Shown here piece by piece: positions 44,260 through 59,661 of a stretch of DNA of 64,000 bases. Position 1 is the stretch's first letter. The number at the start of each line of letters is the position of its first letter. This DNA is from Porogramme epimiltina (Eukaryota > Basidiomycota > Agaricomycetes > Polyporales > Polyporaceae). The position numbers were made by a program, and so were the translations under genes. The notes below the pieces were generated by a model. The model saw only the letters and a list, made by a program, of their open reading frames with translations. It searched no databases and was not told the DNA's origin. The stretch spans positions 1 through 64,000 of the forward strand of contig FTLJ01000248.1 in assembly GCA_900155495.1 (NCBI GenBank), in the 5' to 3' direction.

Positions 44260-44594
44260 GAAGAGGGGTCGCCAACTTTGTATGCACTGTTCCGTCGTCA
44301 GAATACTCGAGTATGTTTGTTGCAAGGCGGGGGAGGGAGTATAATCCGGCCGGATGTGGCTTCCGACAATTCGCACGCCGGGATTGGTCCCGCAGCAGAT
44401 CGATGGAGAGGCGAGTCATCTGACCGGCGCATGAACCCTCTCCGGGCGGGACAGACGCCCGACACGGCGTTTTAGCCGAAAAGGGAGCGCGGATGTCGGT
44501 TAAGTCGGCGCTCAGGAAGGAGCAAGGGAGCTGAACCGTCTCTTGACTCGAAACCACCACCACCCCCACGACCTCGTCTCTGTCTGCAGCGAAC
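44260..44594. other. intergenic between GH115 and ornithine aminotransferase
   Basis: Short interval with the GH115 3' region and the promoter of the aminotransferase, both on the plus strand. No other feature seen. Confidence 0.6.
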
Positions 44595-47027
<2,433 letters not shown>

Positions 47028-50000
47028 GTCAATGTCGGACGACCTGACGGACTACTGCGCGCCCTCGGCATGGGAATGTCCTGTGTCTTTGCATCTGATC
47101 ATCACGAACTGTCTTGTAGCTCTAGCTCAGCCCAGTCGCGACGCAATGGCGGCCGCACCCTTTGTACGATGTAGTCGGAAACGTTAGTGTGGGTATGAAT
47201 GTTATCCGGCTCGATTGTTGGACCACTCAGCGGGACTTAGTGGGCGCGGCAAGAAAACTCCGCTTAGCGACCGAGCTTGTGTGCGACCAAAGGGTTCAAA
47301 GAGTGGGCTTTGGACACAACACTCGACGTTACCGGTAACTCCGTTGCGGACGAGGTCAGGCGGACATGCTTCTAGTGAGATGGATCTCTGACAGGCCCGC
47401 CGCTTGCCCCTTGGTCGAGTATGAAGGTTCGCGCGTTCGCCTCGCGCACAGGCACGCGACACTGGACAGCAGGGTGGCGGCGACCGCACCAGACACCCCA
47501 TCGCGATTGGAATTCTATGAGCAGTACAGACCGACCCACCCGAATTTGTAGTAGGGGCTGCGAATCACGTTCCGAAGGCGCACCAGTTGCGGAGAGGACT
47601 CAGTGCTCACATCGCGGGCAGCCCCTAGGTCAGCCCCATCGTAATCCCAGGCAGGGCGCCCCTGATGCCTGAACGCCGAGCGGTCACCGTCCGTACGCAG
47701 CAGCTGCTTCAGGGGAGGGGTCATCCGAAGTGGACCGGAACGTCGCTTGCACCCTCGCTCGACGCTCTTGGCACGCCGGTCCCCGCTTCGCGAGCCAGAG
47801 ATTTCGCACCGTCCAGGGCCCGATTCTATGGCGCGATGACACGTACGGCTCGCGGCCTCTCGACGCTCGGCGGGAGCGAGGCTGTGCGCGGCATACACAC
47901 GCATTCGCGCCCCCTCCGGCTCCCCAGCTCCCCAGGCTTCTCCCGCTCGCAGTCCCAAGCCCAGCGCGCGAGCGTCGTGCGCGACCCTGGCCACGCCGGT
48001 GCGCGTCGACGCAACGCGCTGGGACGACCGTCCACTCCGACCGCTCCACAATCACGGCGCTCCGGTCGTGGTGTCGGATGTTCGTCGCGAGCCCCAGGAT
48101 CGCCACCGGAGGGCTGGCGAGGGCGACAGCGCCCGGGCGGCGGGCTCGCACCACCACCCTCCCCTCGCGAGGCGCCGCCAGGCTGGGCTCAGCTGCGACA
48201 ACTCTTGGGGTGACGGCGCCTGGCGCTGCCGGGTCTCGGGCTGCGCGGCTGTCGCGCACGACACCTTAACAGTGTTCCAGCCGCACTAACGCCACGCCGC
48301 CAGGGACCGGGGCACGCGCGCGCGGCCCCGCGGATCGTCGCGCGGGGGAGGCGCGAGCGCCGCGCGCACCCCGCGAGCACGGCGGCGCGCGGTGCGCGGA
48401 TGGGATCCTCGCCAGGGCCCAGCGACGTGTTTCCGCGTACGCGGCGCGGCGCGCTGGGATTTGCGACGGACGGGCGGGCGTCGATCGCGTCGTCATGAGC
48501 GCCGCGCGCCGGTGCCAAGAGTAAGAGTACGGGGTGGGCGCGGGCTTAGCGTGTGCGGGGGAGCGTCCGTGCAGGCTCGCACCCTCCGTGTGCGGATCTC
48601 GATGCCGCGGGGTCCTAGAGCGGGGGGGCGGGACGCGCTCCGGATCGGACGGCGGGGGCGGTGAAGGCTGAGCCTAGTGAGTTCACGGTGCGCGTATCTC
48701 GTCCCTGGGATCGCGCTACCCGTGCGCGGGGGCGGGCGTAGGGCGATTGTATTGGACGTCATCGCGGCGCGCTAGAGGGGTATGGGCGTTCGAGCCTAAT
48801 GAGACAGGACCACGGAACGGGAGGGAGGTCGCCGGTGGCATGGCCCCGGCCAGCGCGGTCTCGAGGCGGGCGGGCGGATGCGGTATATAGCGACGAGCTG
48901 TCGAGGGTGACAGATGCGTGCGGAGGTCGACTATCATGGACGCACCAGCCTAGGCGCTCGGAGGTGCCTACGCCGCGGTGAAGAGTGTTTGAGTGTGGAT
49001 TTGTCAACATCCGTTGTGTTAGACACCGCATCCCGGCCCTAGGACGTCCCTTGAAGTCTTGGAGGTGTCCCACCGGGACGTGGTACGATGATGCAGTGGG
49101 CGCGCGCAGAAGGGTAGCGAACGACGGAGGAGGGCGCAAGGCTTGGCTGCGATCCAACGTTCATCCTAGCGAAAAGGAGGCGCAACGCGAAGGCGGAGGA
49201 GCGAGGGTGAGAATGGTTGAGATGCTGGCGGCGAGGCGTTGTGTATCCAACCTACCTATTTAGGGGGCGGCCATTCGGAGGCGCACGTGGCGTTAAGCTT
49301 GCCGGCGGGGGCCGTGGCACGCGCGGGCCGTGCCTCAGCGCGACGGCGACGACTCACGCGCGCGAGTGACCTGTGGACCAACCCTTAAGGGAAGACGCAC
49401 GGCTAGGCTCGGGACGGGAGCTTGACATACCTGGCGTCCGTTTTCTCCCCCGGCCGCTGTGTTCTGATAGATCCCCTGACATATCCTGCGATCCAGGCTC
49501 TCTGCATGAGTCGCCGCCCGAACAGTTTAGCGCACGCATGCCGGAAACGAGGCGACTAGGCAAGAGTTCTGGATGGGCAGCTCTCTCCTTGGGGGGCTTC
49601 TCGCTCGACACGGCCCAGAGCTTTCTGGGCCGGTCTGTCATGACTATCTAGCAATGGCCCTCCAATGATTCGGGGCACATCAAGGGCTTCTCTCTGTGCC
49701 TCCTCTCCTGGCACCCCACATTCATCTGTCCCTTCCCCACTCATGACGCGGAGTAACTAGGGCGAAGAAGATTGAAGGGGGCTCGTCCGCGCACAGCACC
49801 AACGGCGCGTTCCGCTGTAGTCATATCAATTCCCCAAGGCAATTCGGAAATGAAATCCGGCAGCAGACGGACATGTTAGCCCAATGGTGCGCTCGGTATG
49901 GCTTAGCATCTCTCATCCCTGTTCATCGACCCCAACCCTCAGATCGCCCCGGATGCTCTTTCCTATTCTAAATTCATTGGCGCATTGGCCGTCTCACCGG

Positions 50001-50245
50001 TTTCCGCAGCGGACGCCCAAGATCTAGCATCCGCCCACCTGGGAGGCGTGACGTGAACCCTTACACTCTCGATTCATGTAAGTTCATCTCTCAAGTTCGC
50101 CGACACTGTCGGTGACGCCAGACTGCCATGTCTGACCAAACGTTATATAAGGGCATCCTCCCGAGAGGGAGGGGCTATCCCACTACCCTCTAACTTCCTT
50201 TGTTCCGTTCTCCGTTCTCCGCCACTCACTCGGGCCCTTCCCACC
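47028..50245. other. GC-rich gene-poor block, left part
   Basis: About 3.2 kb of GC-rich sequence with abundant CpG and overlapping Arg/Pro/Ser/Ala-rich frames on all strands, the usual sign of GC-driven open frames rather than genes. No domain, splice pattern, transposase or reverse transcriptase motif, tRNA or long direct repeat was recognised. Confidence 0.5.
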
Positions 50246-50660
50246 ATGAGCTCTTACCAGGTGCGCGGAAGCCCGCCTTCTTGCCCACACTTGTCTAATC
50301 CGTCTATTCCTAGTATGAGCAGCCGGCCAACGGAAACGTCTCGGACGACGGTTCGAAGCAGAAGGTACCCCGGCGAACGCCCATGGCCTGTCAATTTTGT
50401 AGAGGTGCGCCAATCTGTCCCCGATCTCAGGACCTCGATCTCTAACTGTCTGTCTCCTTTGTTTGACGATCTGTCGACAGGACGGAAGCTCAAGTGCGAC
50501 GGTCGTCCCACCTGCGCCAACTGCCAGCGCCGAAGCATTCCGTGCGTTTACGTCCCTGTGTACGTTTGCCCCTGGTCCCGCCAAGTCCGATTCGCGGGCG
50601 TTCCTCCGCTGATTCACGGCTCCTTTCTGTGCTCGCACAAACAGTACTCCGCAGAAATAG
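50246..50660 (+). CDS. very small Zn2Cys6 binuclear-cluster protein
   Basis: Exons 50246-50260, 50314-50404, 50481-50559 and 50645-50660 encode 66 residues. Residues 31-57 form a perfect fungal Zn2Cys6 cluster (C-x2-C-x6-C-x5-C-x2-C-x6-C), read as CQFCRGRKLKCDGRPTCANC and then QRRSIPC, preceded by the basic segment KVPRRTP. The start is supported by the CCACCATG context. The end is uncertain: with the acceptor at 50644 the protein stops after VTPQK, while the acceptor at 50654 gives a frame running to 50763. Either way no middle-homology or activation domain is attached, so it could be a DNA-binding fragment, a dominant modulator, or the 5' end of a truncated gene. It stands alone in a gene-poor block. 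Confidence 0.7.
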
Positions 50661-50763
50661 CGACCTTTGTCCCCCGCTCTCCCATTGCTGTGTGCCAAGC
50701 GTTTTCAGGGACGACCTTGGAACTTCTTGTGATCACTGCTTTCTGTGTATAAGCTACGCTTAA

Positions 50764-53547
50764 TGGTTCGATAGTTGTGTTCTAGCATAGTGCCCGGCTA
50801 CGTAATTTATCTTGACGACGACGGATATCATCAGCGCAGACGGTGACGCGACTTTGTAAGACAGAGTGGATAGATGACTGTATAGTGAACGGATCCGGCG
50901 CATCTGCGATCAGTTCGGTGCGCCGCGAGTGCGCGCGCAGGTGAGATGAGCGCTCCCAAAGCCCGAGACGGACCCCGCGACCCTGGCGGGGGACGCTTCT
51001 AATCGATGCGCCCTTCTGCGCGCTCCGTTGCCGCTGCTAGTGTCCGTCGTCGAGAAGGGTGCGCCTAGGGTGCTGCGAGGGACACAAAGCGCGATCGCCG
51101 GGGTTCGCGCGCTGCCTTATCGGATGCCCGGGGCACGTCAGCCCAAGGTTAGGCAGCCAGATCTGCGCGGCCGCGGTCTTAGCGCGCACCCCGGGCACGC
51201 GCATCGCGTCACACGCTGGCCCGCCTCGTGGGACTGCGCGGCGACGTCGACGTGCGACTGTGGTTTATGGCTCGCTGCCGCACTGCAACGATCCCCGACG
51301 GGCGAGTTGATGCAGGGATACCGCGGCGGTCCGCGCGGGGCTCAATGTCGAGTCGAACGCCGTCGCAGGATTCGACGAAGTTTCCCCTTAGAGGCCCCCA
51401 ACGATCTCAACCGTGACGCCACATTAAGAGTGCATGGGCTTCGCGTTGTACCCAAGGACGTCGGGGATGAATAGGATGGGCGCGTGGGCGGTGAATGGAC
51501 ATGCTGTGCACTTTTCAGGCGGTGGGCTCGACGCCAGCTGTTTGATCCGTCATACAAGCACGTCATACGTACCATCGAATGTCAGAGATTTACGAGGTCA
51601 TCGCGCCTTCCTCGCTTTCGAATGCTGGGTTTCATTTCACTGAGTTCACTTAGGTCACCAGTGTCAGAGCGATCAACTCGTTTAAGGTAAATGGTACGTT
51701 ACCTTTACTTGGAGCCCATCGCGGACTTCTTCGCTACCTGTTCCCCCAATGGATTGGCTGAAAGCGGCGAACGTCGACGTGTCATTGGGGTGGAGCCCCC
51801 CTCGCGGTGTGCTGCAACGCTCACCAAGGCTCGTACGTCCAAGTCCGCCGTCGATAGGCCTGGAGCTCATTGACTGCTCCTGTGTCGGGGTATCCGCCGT
51901 TCTGCTGGTGAGACTGCTCGCCGCGCCCCCTGCAGGGAGACTGACATTCGGCCTCCGCGAGCCCTTCCCGCTGCCGTAAACGGTGAGCCCTTTGCCGGAA
52001 CACTCAGCCTCCCTTGCCCCTATCTCTGACACGAGGCAGGAGGTAGCAGTCAGCCGGCTCGGAACGCGAGCCGTGCGCGTCCTTGGGTTCGCGCGCGGTG
52101 GAGAACACGCGCGAAGGAATTGCGGCACGTTCTGGCACGCGCTCGCCCGCTGGAAACTTAATGGGGCAGGGAACTCTAGACGGGAGCTCAGAAGAGCACA
52201 TCACGAGCGGCCGCAGCCCTGCGGGTGTCCTGGGGTACCGTCCGAGATGGGCGGGGGTGTCGCACATCCTGCCCGGTGAGGGACGCGCTTTGAGCTCGCC
52301 AAACGGGGTTAGATTCGAGCTTTTTACCCCGTGTGCGCATCGGATGGATGCTTCTCCTCAACGTCGTTCTCGAAGCCTTCGCTTCTGCCTCCTCGTTCTC
52401 GCACGACGGTCGTGCCGAGGCCGGGGAGGGCGCGAGCCGGCTATGACGTAGCTGCGCCTCCTGCTGTTGAACGTCTTCGGGTGGTGAGGCGGCGACTTCT
52501 GGATATCGAACGCAGCGGGCTCTTCTCCCGTCCCTGGCGTCCTGTCGACTAGGCCAGGAGTGGTATCGTCTGAAAGGGCCTCCGATCGTCGCTAGGGACG
52601 TCTTCGAGCGGCCGCCCTGTGAGCGGATCAGCTCCCAGGGCATACGCGCGCCCTCTCTCTGGTTAAAAGGTTCGCGGTATTTCTGGACAGGGACGCGTGC
52701 GGAGCAGGTGGCACCAAACGTGCGGCCGTTCCTGTCTCCACTTGTCATCTACATCACGAAACTCTATCTTTGTGCAATCAACTAGTCAGACATGCGGGGG
52801 AGATATCGCGCGGCGGAGCCGTCTAGACCACGGCTTGAGGAGGGTAGGCGGGCGAAGGACGCTCGCTTTTGGTCTTGAAACCGCCTCGCACGGCTTACCT
52901 TCGCCGGGATTGACGCGGAGGACCTAGACTGCGGATAAGTATAGACCCTATAAAGTCAACACCTCGCTTGACTTGCGATGACCATGCGTGCGAGAACTCA
53001 GCTATTGGACACGGGACGCGCCGGCCGTGATTGGGTACCCTTCAGCATGGCAGGCAGAAGGCCCGAAGCCTCCTTTAAGTCTTCCTTCGTCCTGGTCGAT
53101 CTTGGCTCATTCATAGGAAAGGTGAAGGGCGGTGGCAACGCTTCACGATCAGTGCTACAACAGCTAGTCGATTGATTGTCTGCTGTACAAGTACAGGAAC
53201 ACGACGATACAAGGAGTGTGCGTGTGTCTGTGGGAGTCTGTGAAGATCGGGGGTGAGTAGAGCACATTACAGGGGAGCAGTAAGGTTAAACATCGTACAA
53301 GCATTCACAACGAGGCTGTAAGGTATAGGTGAAGCAGTTCCAGCCCAGCACGAGTCCTTGTATAAAGAGTGGGTGCAAGGTTCGATAGGTGATGGTACAA
53401 ACACAGCAATATAAGTGCCAGTTCCAGTCTATGGATGGTGAGTCCGCACACCGCGGGTGCAGCACGCCGCCGCTGCTGGACGGCGCACCCGCCTCCCCGA
53501 GTGTTCTATGGCGGGCCGGTCCGGTCCGCAGCATGCCACAGGCAGCG
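50764..53547. other. GC-rich gene-poor block, right part
   Basis: About 2.8 kb without recognisable genes. Same GC- and CpG-rich character as 47.0-50.2 kb up to about 52.9 kb, then AT-richer toward the 3' end of the next gene. No repeat, transposon or RNA gene identified by eye. Confidence 0.5.
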
Positions 53548-56500
53548 CTACCGCTCCCCTTCGACCGAGGTCTCCGCATGTGTGCTCGCCGCAGTGTGAT
53601 ACGACGTCGTGCTCTTGCTGCCGCCCGCGCTGGTGCTAAGCGCGAACGGCGCACTGAAGCTCGTCGTCGAGCTTGGCGTGAGCTCGCCAAACTCGCTCGT
53701 CGCGCGCTCGTTCGCGAGCTCGTTTGCTAGCTCGATCGATATCGAGAGCGACATCGCGGCGTCGAGGGAGTTCGCGCGAGAAGCGCTGCGGCTGTTGGGC
53801 GCGTCCGCGTTCGAGAGGGTGTTTGCGCGCGTGGAGGGGCGCGATACACCAGCGGGGAACGACGCGAGGCTCGTCACCTCGCGCGAGCCCATCGATTCGA
53901 TCGTGGGCATGCGGTGGATAACGCGTCCGAGCACGAAGTGCGAGTCGTTCGGCCCGCGCCCGGGCGAAGGTGGCTGGTGATCGGGCTCCGCAGTGACCGC
54001 GGCTTCGCTCGTCTCGCGCGCGACCTGTTCGACGAGGGCGCGGAAGTGCGCCGCGAAGGTGTTGAGGTCCGCGTCGGGCACAGGGTCCCACGCGCCATCT
54101 CCAGAGTACGAAGAGCCGGAATCGTCCGAGACAGACGCGTATCCGCCAAGCGTACGTCGTATGGGACGCCCATAGCGGTCTTCCCCTTCTTCTGAAGAGT
54201 CTTCCTCCGACGAGGACGGTGTGGACGGCGGGGTCGGGCTCATGGCAGTCCTTGGGGGCGGCGCGGCTTGCAGACCCTGGGCGGAGACAACGCGGCGGAC
54301 CACCTGTGACGCGCTTCCGGCGGCGCCATCTCCGGCGATGATACGTGACCGTGCGCTGCGCAAGGCGTGCGTATCGTTCTCTCCGTAGAATTCTAACCGG
54401 CCATTGCGCGGGGAACCTTGGTTATCCGTTGGGGTTGGCGTCGATACAGGCAGCAGCGATCCCGAGACCGCGGTCACCGGGCGCGAGCTATGGGCCGACA
54501 TAGTCTCCCCACTCGTGGACGGACGGGAGGAATGAGAAGAGTGACGACAAAGTGATGCGCGTCTCCGGCGTGACGGGCGCCGCGTGACCACATACTTGTA
54601 GGAAACGACGTGGTAAGAGATCTGTAAGAACCAGCATTAGCGTCTGTATTTGCCTCTTCCACCAAATCGTAACTGTGGCACGGAGAACAGGGTTCTCAGA
54701 CGGCCCCCGGGATGTCGTGAGCAGCTTACCCACAGGCATCTCCGAGAGCCGACTGACAAAGCCCGAACGGGCGAGGGAACAACTTTCAGCTCCACAGGGC
54801 CGATAGACGGAAGATATCGGCCGCCTGTGTCATTTCAAGCAGCCACTTACCACAAGCGCTGCGGTCAAGAGCAGGCGTACAAGTGACCCGGCCAGCCAAA
54901 AGCCCCATTCGGGGCCATGCTCGCACACGCCACCAAATCCTGTCCAGACCACATCGATGTCCCAATGGCACCGCCCGTGAAGATTGTTGAAGATATCGGA
55001 TGTGTTCCGCCAGATGAAGACGAGAATAAAGTTAACGAAAGCAGGGGCGAATAGCAATATTGATGACGAATAGCGTAGGAAGCCTTGCAAGAGAATGTGC
55101 TTGGAATGTGGTCGGTAATACCAGCCGAGGTGAGGCGCGGAGGCGGATATGATGACGGATGTGACAGTACACGCGAGGCAGAGGGCCGTGCATGAACCTA
55201 GTACGAGCGCGATGACCTGTCGTTGGCGGTAGGGATGCAGCCACGCGCCGACGTAATATCGCACAGTGTTGTACGTTGCCCATGCACCTGTCAATGGGAA
55301 ATGGTCAGTAATCGGCTTCTCCGCAGAAGACATGTGTAATGGTGAAAGTGAAATTAGGACAGGTTCGGAGCGGGCTGTACGGCCGGCCTCGACACTCGCA
55401 TTCTTCCAACACTTCACAGGGACGCGTCCAGAGACTCTCACAGATGAACGCCAAGCGTCTGACAAGCTCTTCGACGGGGGCGCAATTTCAAGCCCTTACG
55501 GCGACTGAGACGCGGAGAAGGAAAATAGATGAGGCTATGATGCTGCTTGCACGTCATTCCCAGACTCGGCATACTTCTCCTTGTGAGAGCCGTTAGGCGT
55601 CTTTTGATCGGAATGCAAGTTGCGCCTTTGGAACTAGTCTCGTACTAAGATCCATCCGGCGTTCACCCCTTGGAAAGACCAGAAAATCAATGTAGCGTCT
55701 CGAGAAAGACACACCGGGGCGAAAACCGCGTATAACATGCATCCCAGCTCGTAGAGCCTAGAATCCACCTCTTGGCGGCGGCATGAGCTCATTGGCTGGA
55801 GGGAGAGCCCGTAGTTTGGGCCGCAGGTGCGTCTTTCTCGGGGCGCTGCACCGAGGGCCAGCCTGGTGTAAGAAATGAAGCGTCATTGGATATCTGCGGC
55901 GCTGGATGCTATTGCATCCGCCTGTAGATAATTAAGCCGAGACGTCCAAGAGCATCTCGTACCGCAATGTGCGGAACAACGCCGCGAATAAGTGAACGAT
56001 CGAGACCGGTATAGAATAGCGTTAAGCAATTTCTAGGTTTTGGTTTGCGATATTGTCGGAGTAGCACACTCTCGAACTCCTTGAGAGGGTCGAGAGCGGC
56101 CGCGCCGCTGGGAAATGGGACGGGTCCTGTATCGCGCAGAATTTGTCTCCTCTCAAGCCGCGCGCTATATCAAACGCAACCCTCGAGAGCCTAGAGTTGG
56201 TGCCTCAGTTGCGCGCAGTTTCACGGAGCTTGGAGCCGCCCAGCAGCGGATGACACTGCGCGCAACGGAAGCAGCGGCGCCATTCTGGACAACCGCGAGC
56301 GACCGGGGACAGCGTCGCGACCGCTGGGCCGCCCAAAGCCCTGAGCAGTGTTGATCTCACTACCCCATGATGGTCGATCCCCGCAGACGCAAGAGACGCA
56401 GATAAAAGAGCGTGTGGTACGTAACTGCCCCCCAGAGACGGCATTCCACTCACCTACAACGGCCCATAGCGCCCTCTGCGCCCACCTCAGCCGCCTCAGT

Positions 56501-56877
56501 CGCCGCCTGACCGCCCGTTCCCGCTGTACGCGCCGCTCCCGCGCCGTGACTGGATCGCCCTGCAAGGTGAGCCCGGGCCCTGCCGTCCGCCGGGGCGTGC
56601 TGGGGTGTGTCGGCTGGCGCGCGAGGAGCTCGAGGTAGACGGTCGAGCCCGAGTCGCCGGGGTGCATGAGCGGTTCGGTCGGGTGGGAGTTGTCCGAGCC
56701 GGGGAGCGTGTGGAGCGTGACGGACGAGACGGAGGAGAGCGTGCGGTTGTGCGGCACGCGCGTCGCGCGGGACATGGAGGGAGCGTACGTCGACGGCGGT
56801 GCGTGCTGGGCGACCGTAGGCGGTGGCGTCGGGGGCTCGGCGGCGATGATCGCATTGTGGAGGAAGACCGCGGCCAT
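53548..56877 (-). CDS. multi-pass membrane protein with long Ser-rich cytosolic tail
   Basis: Minus-strand exons 56877-56454, 55287-54851 and 54621-53548 join in phase to 644 residues. The N-terminal exon is Pro/Ser/Thr-rich and ends in a basic helix (RRRLRRLRWAQRALWAVV). The next exon continues GAWATYNTVRYYVGAW and carries membrane helices around VIALVLGSCTALCLACTV, ILLFAPAFVNFILVFIW and WGFWLAGSLVRLLLTAALV. The last exon begins ISYHVVSYKYVVTRRPSRRRR and is a 330-residue Ser/Thr/Asp-rich tail. Intron 1 spans 1166 bases, far longer than others here; the call rests on phase and on similarity to an agaricomycete membrane-protein layout I recall. If rejected, exons 2 and 3 form their own gene starting at 55333. 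Coding sequence upstream of 56877 is likely but unresolved. Function unknown. Confidence 0.6.
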
Positions 56878-57855
56878 CCGGCCGGCTTCGCGCGATGGAG
56901 GGCCTGCGCTGCTCGCTGGCGGCCCGTGAGCGTCGCTGCGGGCGGGATGTTGGGCGCCGGAGGGGGTAGAGGTGTGTGGAGGGAGGGCGAGACAGTAAGG
57001 AGTGTGTCGCGGTCGACGTAGTTGTGGGGCAAGATGCGCGAGCGGGTGGGCGAGCCTGTGCGCTTCGACGTATGAGTGTCGTCAGCGAGTGGCCCGCTAA
57101 CGCCGCAGCGGAAGTGGCTGAGCGGTGGGGAGAACGGGGAGCAACGGGGTGAGAAGTCGCGCGTGGCCGGTGGCAAGGAATATTCGCCGGGGGCTGATGC
57201 TCGCACGTCGGCCGCGGGCGGAGGAGAGCTCGCTCAAGTGGGTCGTGTCTCGTAGAATGACTGCATGGGCATTTCCTTTTCCGGAATGATGACGATGGGA
57301 GAACATGGAAATCTGGCTTTCGGTCATCCGTTCAAAGGCCACCCGGACCTGACCATCACTGACGACCTAGGGATCGGGCGGTCTGACAGACAGGACTGCG
57401 GCACTATCGTTAAATCTATCTGGTACATGCAGCGAAGTGTTCCAAGGTTTCAGCCACACACTCCATATGTGGATCTGCGAAACACCCCGTTGGGCCGCAC
57501 ATACGACCACCATCAACACGCTGCACGAGTGTAAGCCCTCAAGGCCTCATGGCCACTGCTGAAGAACATCATTCGGGCACGGGTGCTGAGGTGGGTATGC
57601 GTTCACGCGCGAGACGGAGTCTCCAAAGGGATGACGTATGCTATGTATAATGATGTGCGCCGTGGTGCCTAGCACCGATAATCGAGCCCGAGGACGTATG
57701 AATAATATAAAGCAGTGTACACATACACGCTAAGCACGACATATCCTTCCGCGCCTCAACAGCACTAGCAGGACCTGTGCAGGCCTGGATCCACGGTGAT
57801 AGATCGCAACCAACGGGGCCGGCACCCGGGGCGGCGGCGGGGCGGAGGTGGCGGA
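56878..57855. other. 5' region of the minus-strand membrane protein; possible extra exon
   Basis: On the minus strand a Pro/Ser-rich open frame from about 57230 to 56940 (with SRILPHNYVDRDTLLTV) looks coding and may be an upstream exon of the gene at 56877, but no splice pair could be fixed. The part from 57300 to 57855 shows nothing else. Confidence 0.4.
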
Positions 57856-59661
57856 TCACGCGAGCGCATGCCACAGGCCTAATCCCGTAAAGAACCCGCC
57901 GAGGCCGACGAGCAGCCCGACGTACGCAGTCGTGTGCACGCCTATCCGGGGGAGCACGGGTGGCGAGTGGAGGAGGGCCATAAGGAGGTGCAATGCGAAC
58001 ACGGCCGGGAAGGCGATCGCAAGCGCGTGGCTGGAATAGATCGGCGGCGGCGTGACACCTGCAGGGAAGGACAGCGGGGAGAGCAGGTACGCCCATGCGA
58101 GCACGAGCGTGGTCCCGAGAGAAAACAGGAACGAGTCGACGCGTTGTAGGCACGGCACGAACACCGGTATGTACTGCGTGCCAAAGGTGTCAGTCAGTCG
58201 GGACGATCCCCCTAGGTATGCGAAACGAGTAGACGGAGTACTGACGATGACAGGCATGCCATATACCTCCTCGAGCTCCTCCCGTTCTTGCAGATTAATG
58301 AGCTGCTCGACGTCCTGGTCCACCGCCATCCGAATCGCGTCTTCCACGCTTAGCGGCGCCCTCCTTCGGCTCCCGTCGGCGCCAGCCCCAGCCGCCGACT
58401 CGCCCGCCATCACGGGGCGGTCGCTCCGGGGGCTGAGGGGCATGTACTCCCTGCTCCCGTCCATGCTCCCGGCGCCCCAATGTGCTTGCGCTTTTGCTTG
58501 CTCGAGGATCTCGCGGACGCGTTCGAGCGGGACCATCACGTTCCGGTAGAGCACGAGCTGCCGGTAGCCTTGCACGGCACTCGTAATAGCTTCTGCAAGT
58601 GCCCAGCCGAGCGCGAGCCACCAAATTGTATGGAACGCTCCGTCGTGCCATGTTGGCCGTGGGAAGGTCATTTCGTGTCGGACGCGCAGGATGGCAATAG
58701 CAGCGAGCCGAAGGAAAAGTGAGAGGAAGACATGAAGTGCGTTGAAGAGGATCGTGTCGAGAACTTGCGGTAAGACGAGGGATATTACGTTGTACAGTGG
58801 GGCGCGAAGGGTGTGCGCCAGTGACCATAACGCCGCGGAGAGTAGAACTTCAGGTAATGGTGAGGGAAGCCAGAAAGGCACCGTCCCGGGGTTTGGTAGC
58901 TGAGGCGGCCATATCCATTCCGGAAGGGTAGCGAAGAGAACAAACATCACGGCAGATGTCAAAGGAACCAGCGAGTACCATGCTAATGTTTTCTTGTAAG
59001 ATCCTGGATAATAATAATGCGAATCAGCACGAGAATGATATCGTGGCGAGAGAGTGGACCGGTGAAAATGCTCCCGCCGCAGGCATTAAGCGAAACGGGG
59101 AGAGATGAACGAAATTCATGTAGAAAGGGGAGCTTCGTATCCTAAACCAAACAACAATATTGACTATTGGAGGAGCGGAAGCCGGGCTGAATAGCACCGT
59201 ACATGCGCGCACAGAGTGCCGTGAAGGACAAGATCCTTAGAAGGAGAGAACTTACCGCTATAATAGCCTTGTTCTGCCAAGTCCCACTCATCTTCCTCCT
59301 CCGTATCATGTTCTTCCCGGTCCCCATCCAAAGCGGCCTCCTCAGGAACACGATCCAGCCAACTGTCCCTCCTATGCCGTTCTGGGCTAGTGCGGAGTGT
59401 CGAAGAGCCCTCTCCGAAAACTGTTCCGTAGCCCTGGCCGGCGGCGGATTGCCTTTGCGTCTCCACGGCGAGAAGGGGCCTGCGTGACATCTCGTCAGGG
59501 CTCTGTGAGCTCCTGAGATGCTGCTCGATGAATTGAGACGAGCGCGAGGGGATTATGGTGCCGTTTGAGTCGTCCGAGTCGGCGCTGCGCCTGCGGGCGT
59601 GGAGGTAGTCGCGGACGATGGGCGCCGCAGCCGCCGCTGCTATTATGCGTCCGAAACCCAT
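57856..59661 (-). CDS. multi-pass membrane protein of unknown function
   Basis: Two exons on the minus strand, 59661-59256 and 59003-57856, encode 517 residues in phase. Residues 1-135 are polar and acidic (EEHDTEEEDEWDLAEQ) after an Ala-rich start (MGFGRIIAAAAAAPIV). The second exon opens GSYKKTLAWYSLVP and has hydrophobic helices around VMFVLFATLPEWIW, VLLSAALWSLAHTL, FHTIWWLALGWALAEAI, FLFSLGTTLVLAWAYLL, LAIAFPAVFALHLLMAL and AYVGLLVGLGGFFTGLGL, with a charged cytosolic-type loop in the middle. It ends in LWHALA. About six membrane spans. Looks like a conserved fungal protein, but I cannot name the family. Confidence 0.75.

Noticed and set aside
47028..49300. Arg- and Pro-rich frames up to 190 codons in the GC-rich block
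   Set aside because: Frames overlap on all strands, lack introns with consistent phases and show no domain; explained by base composition.
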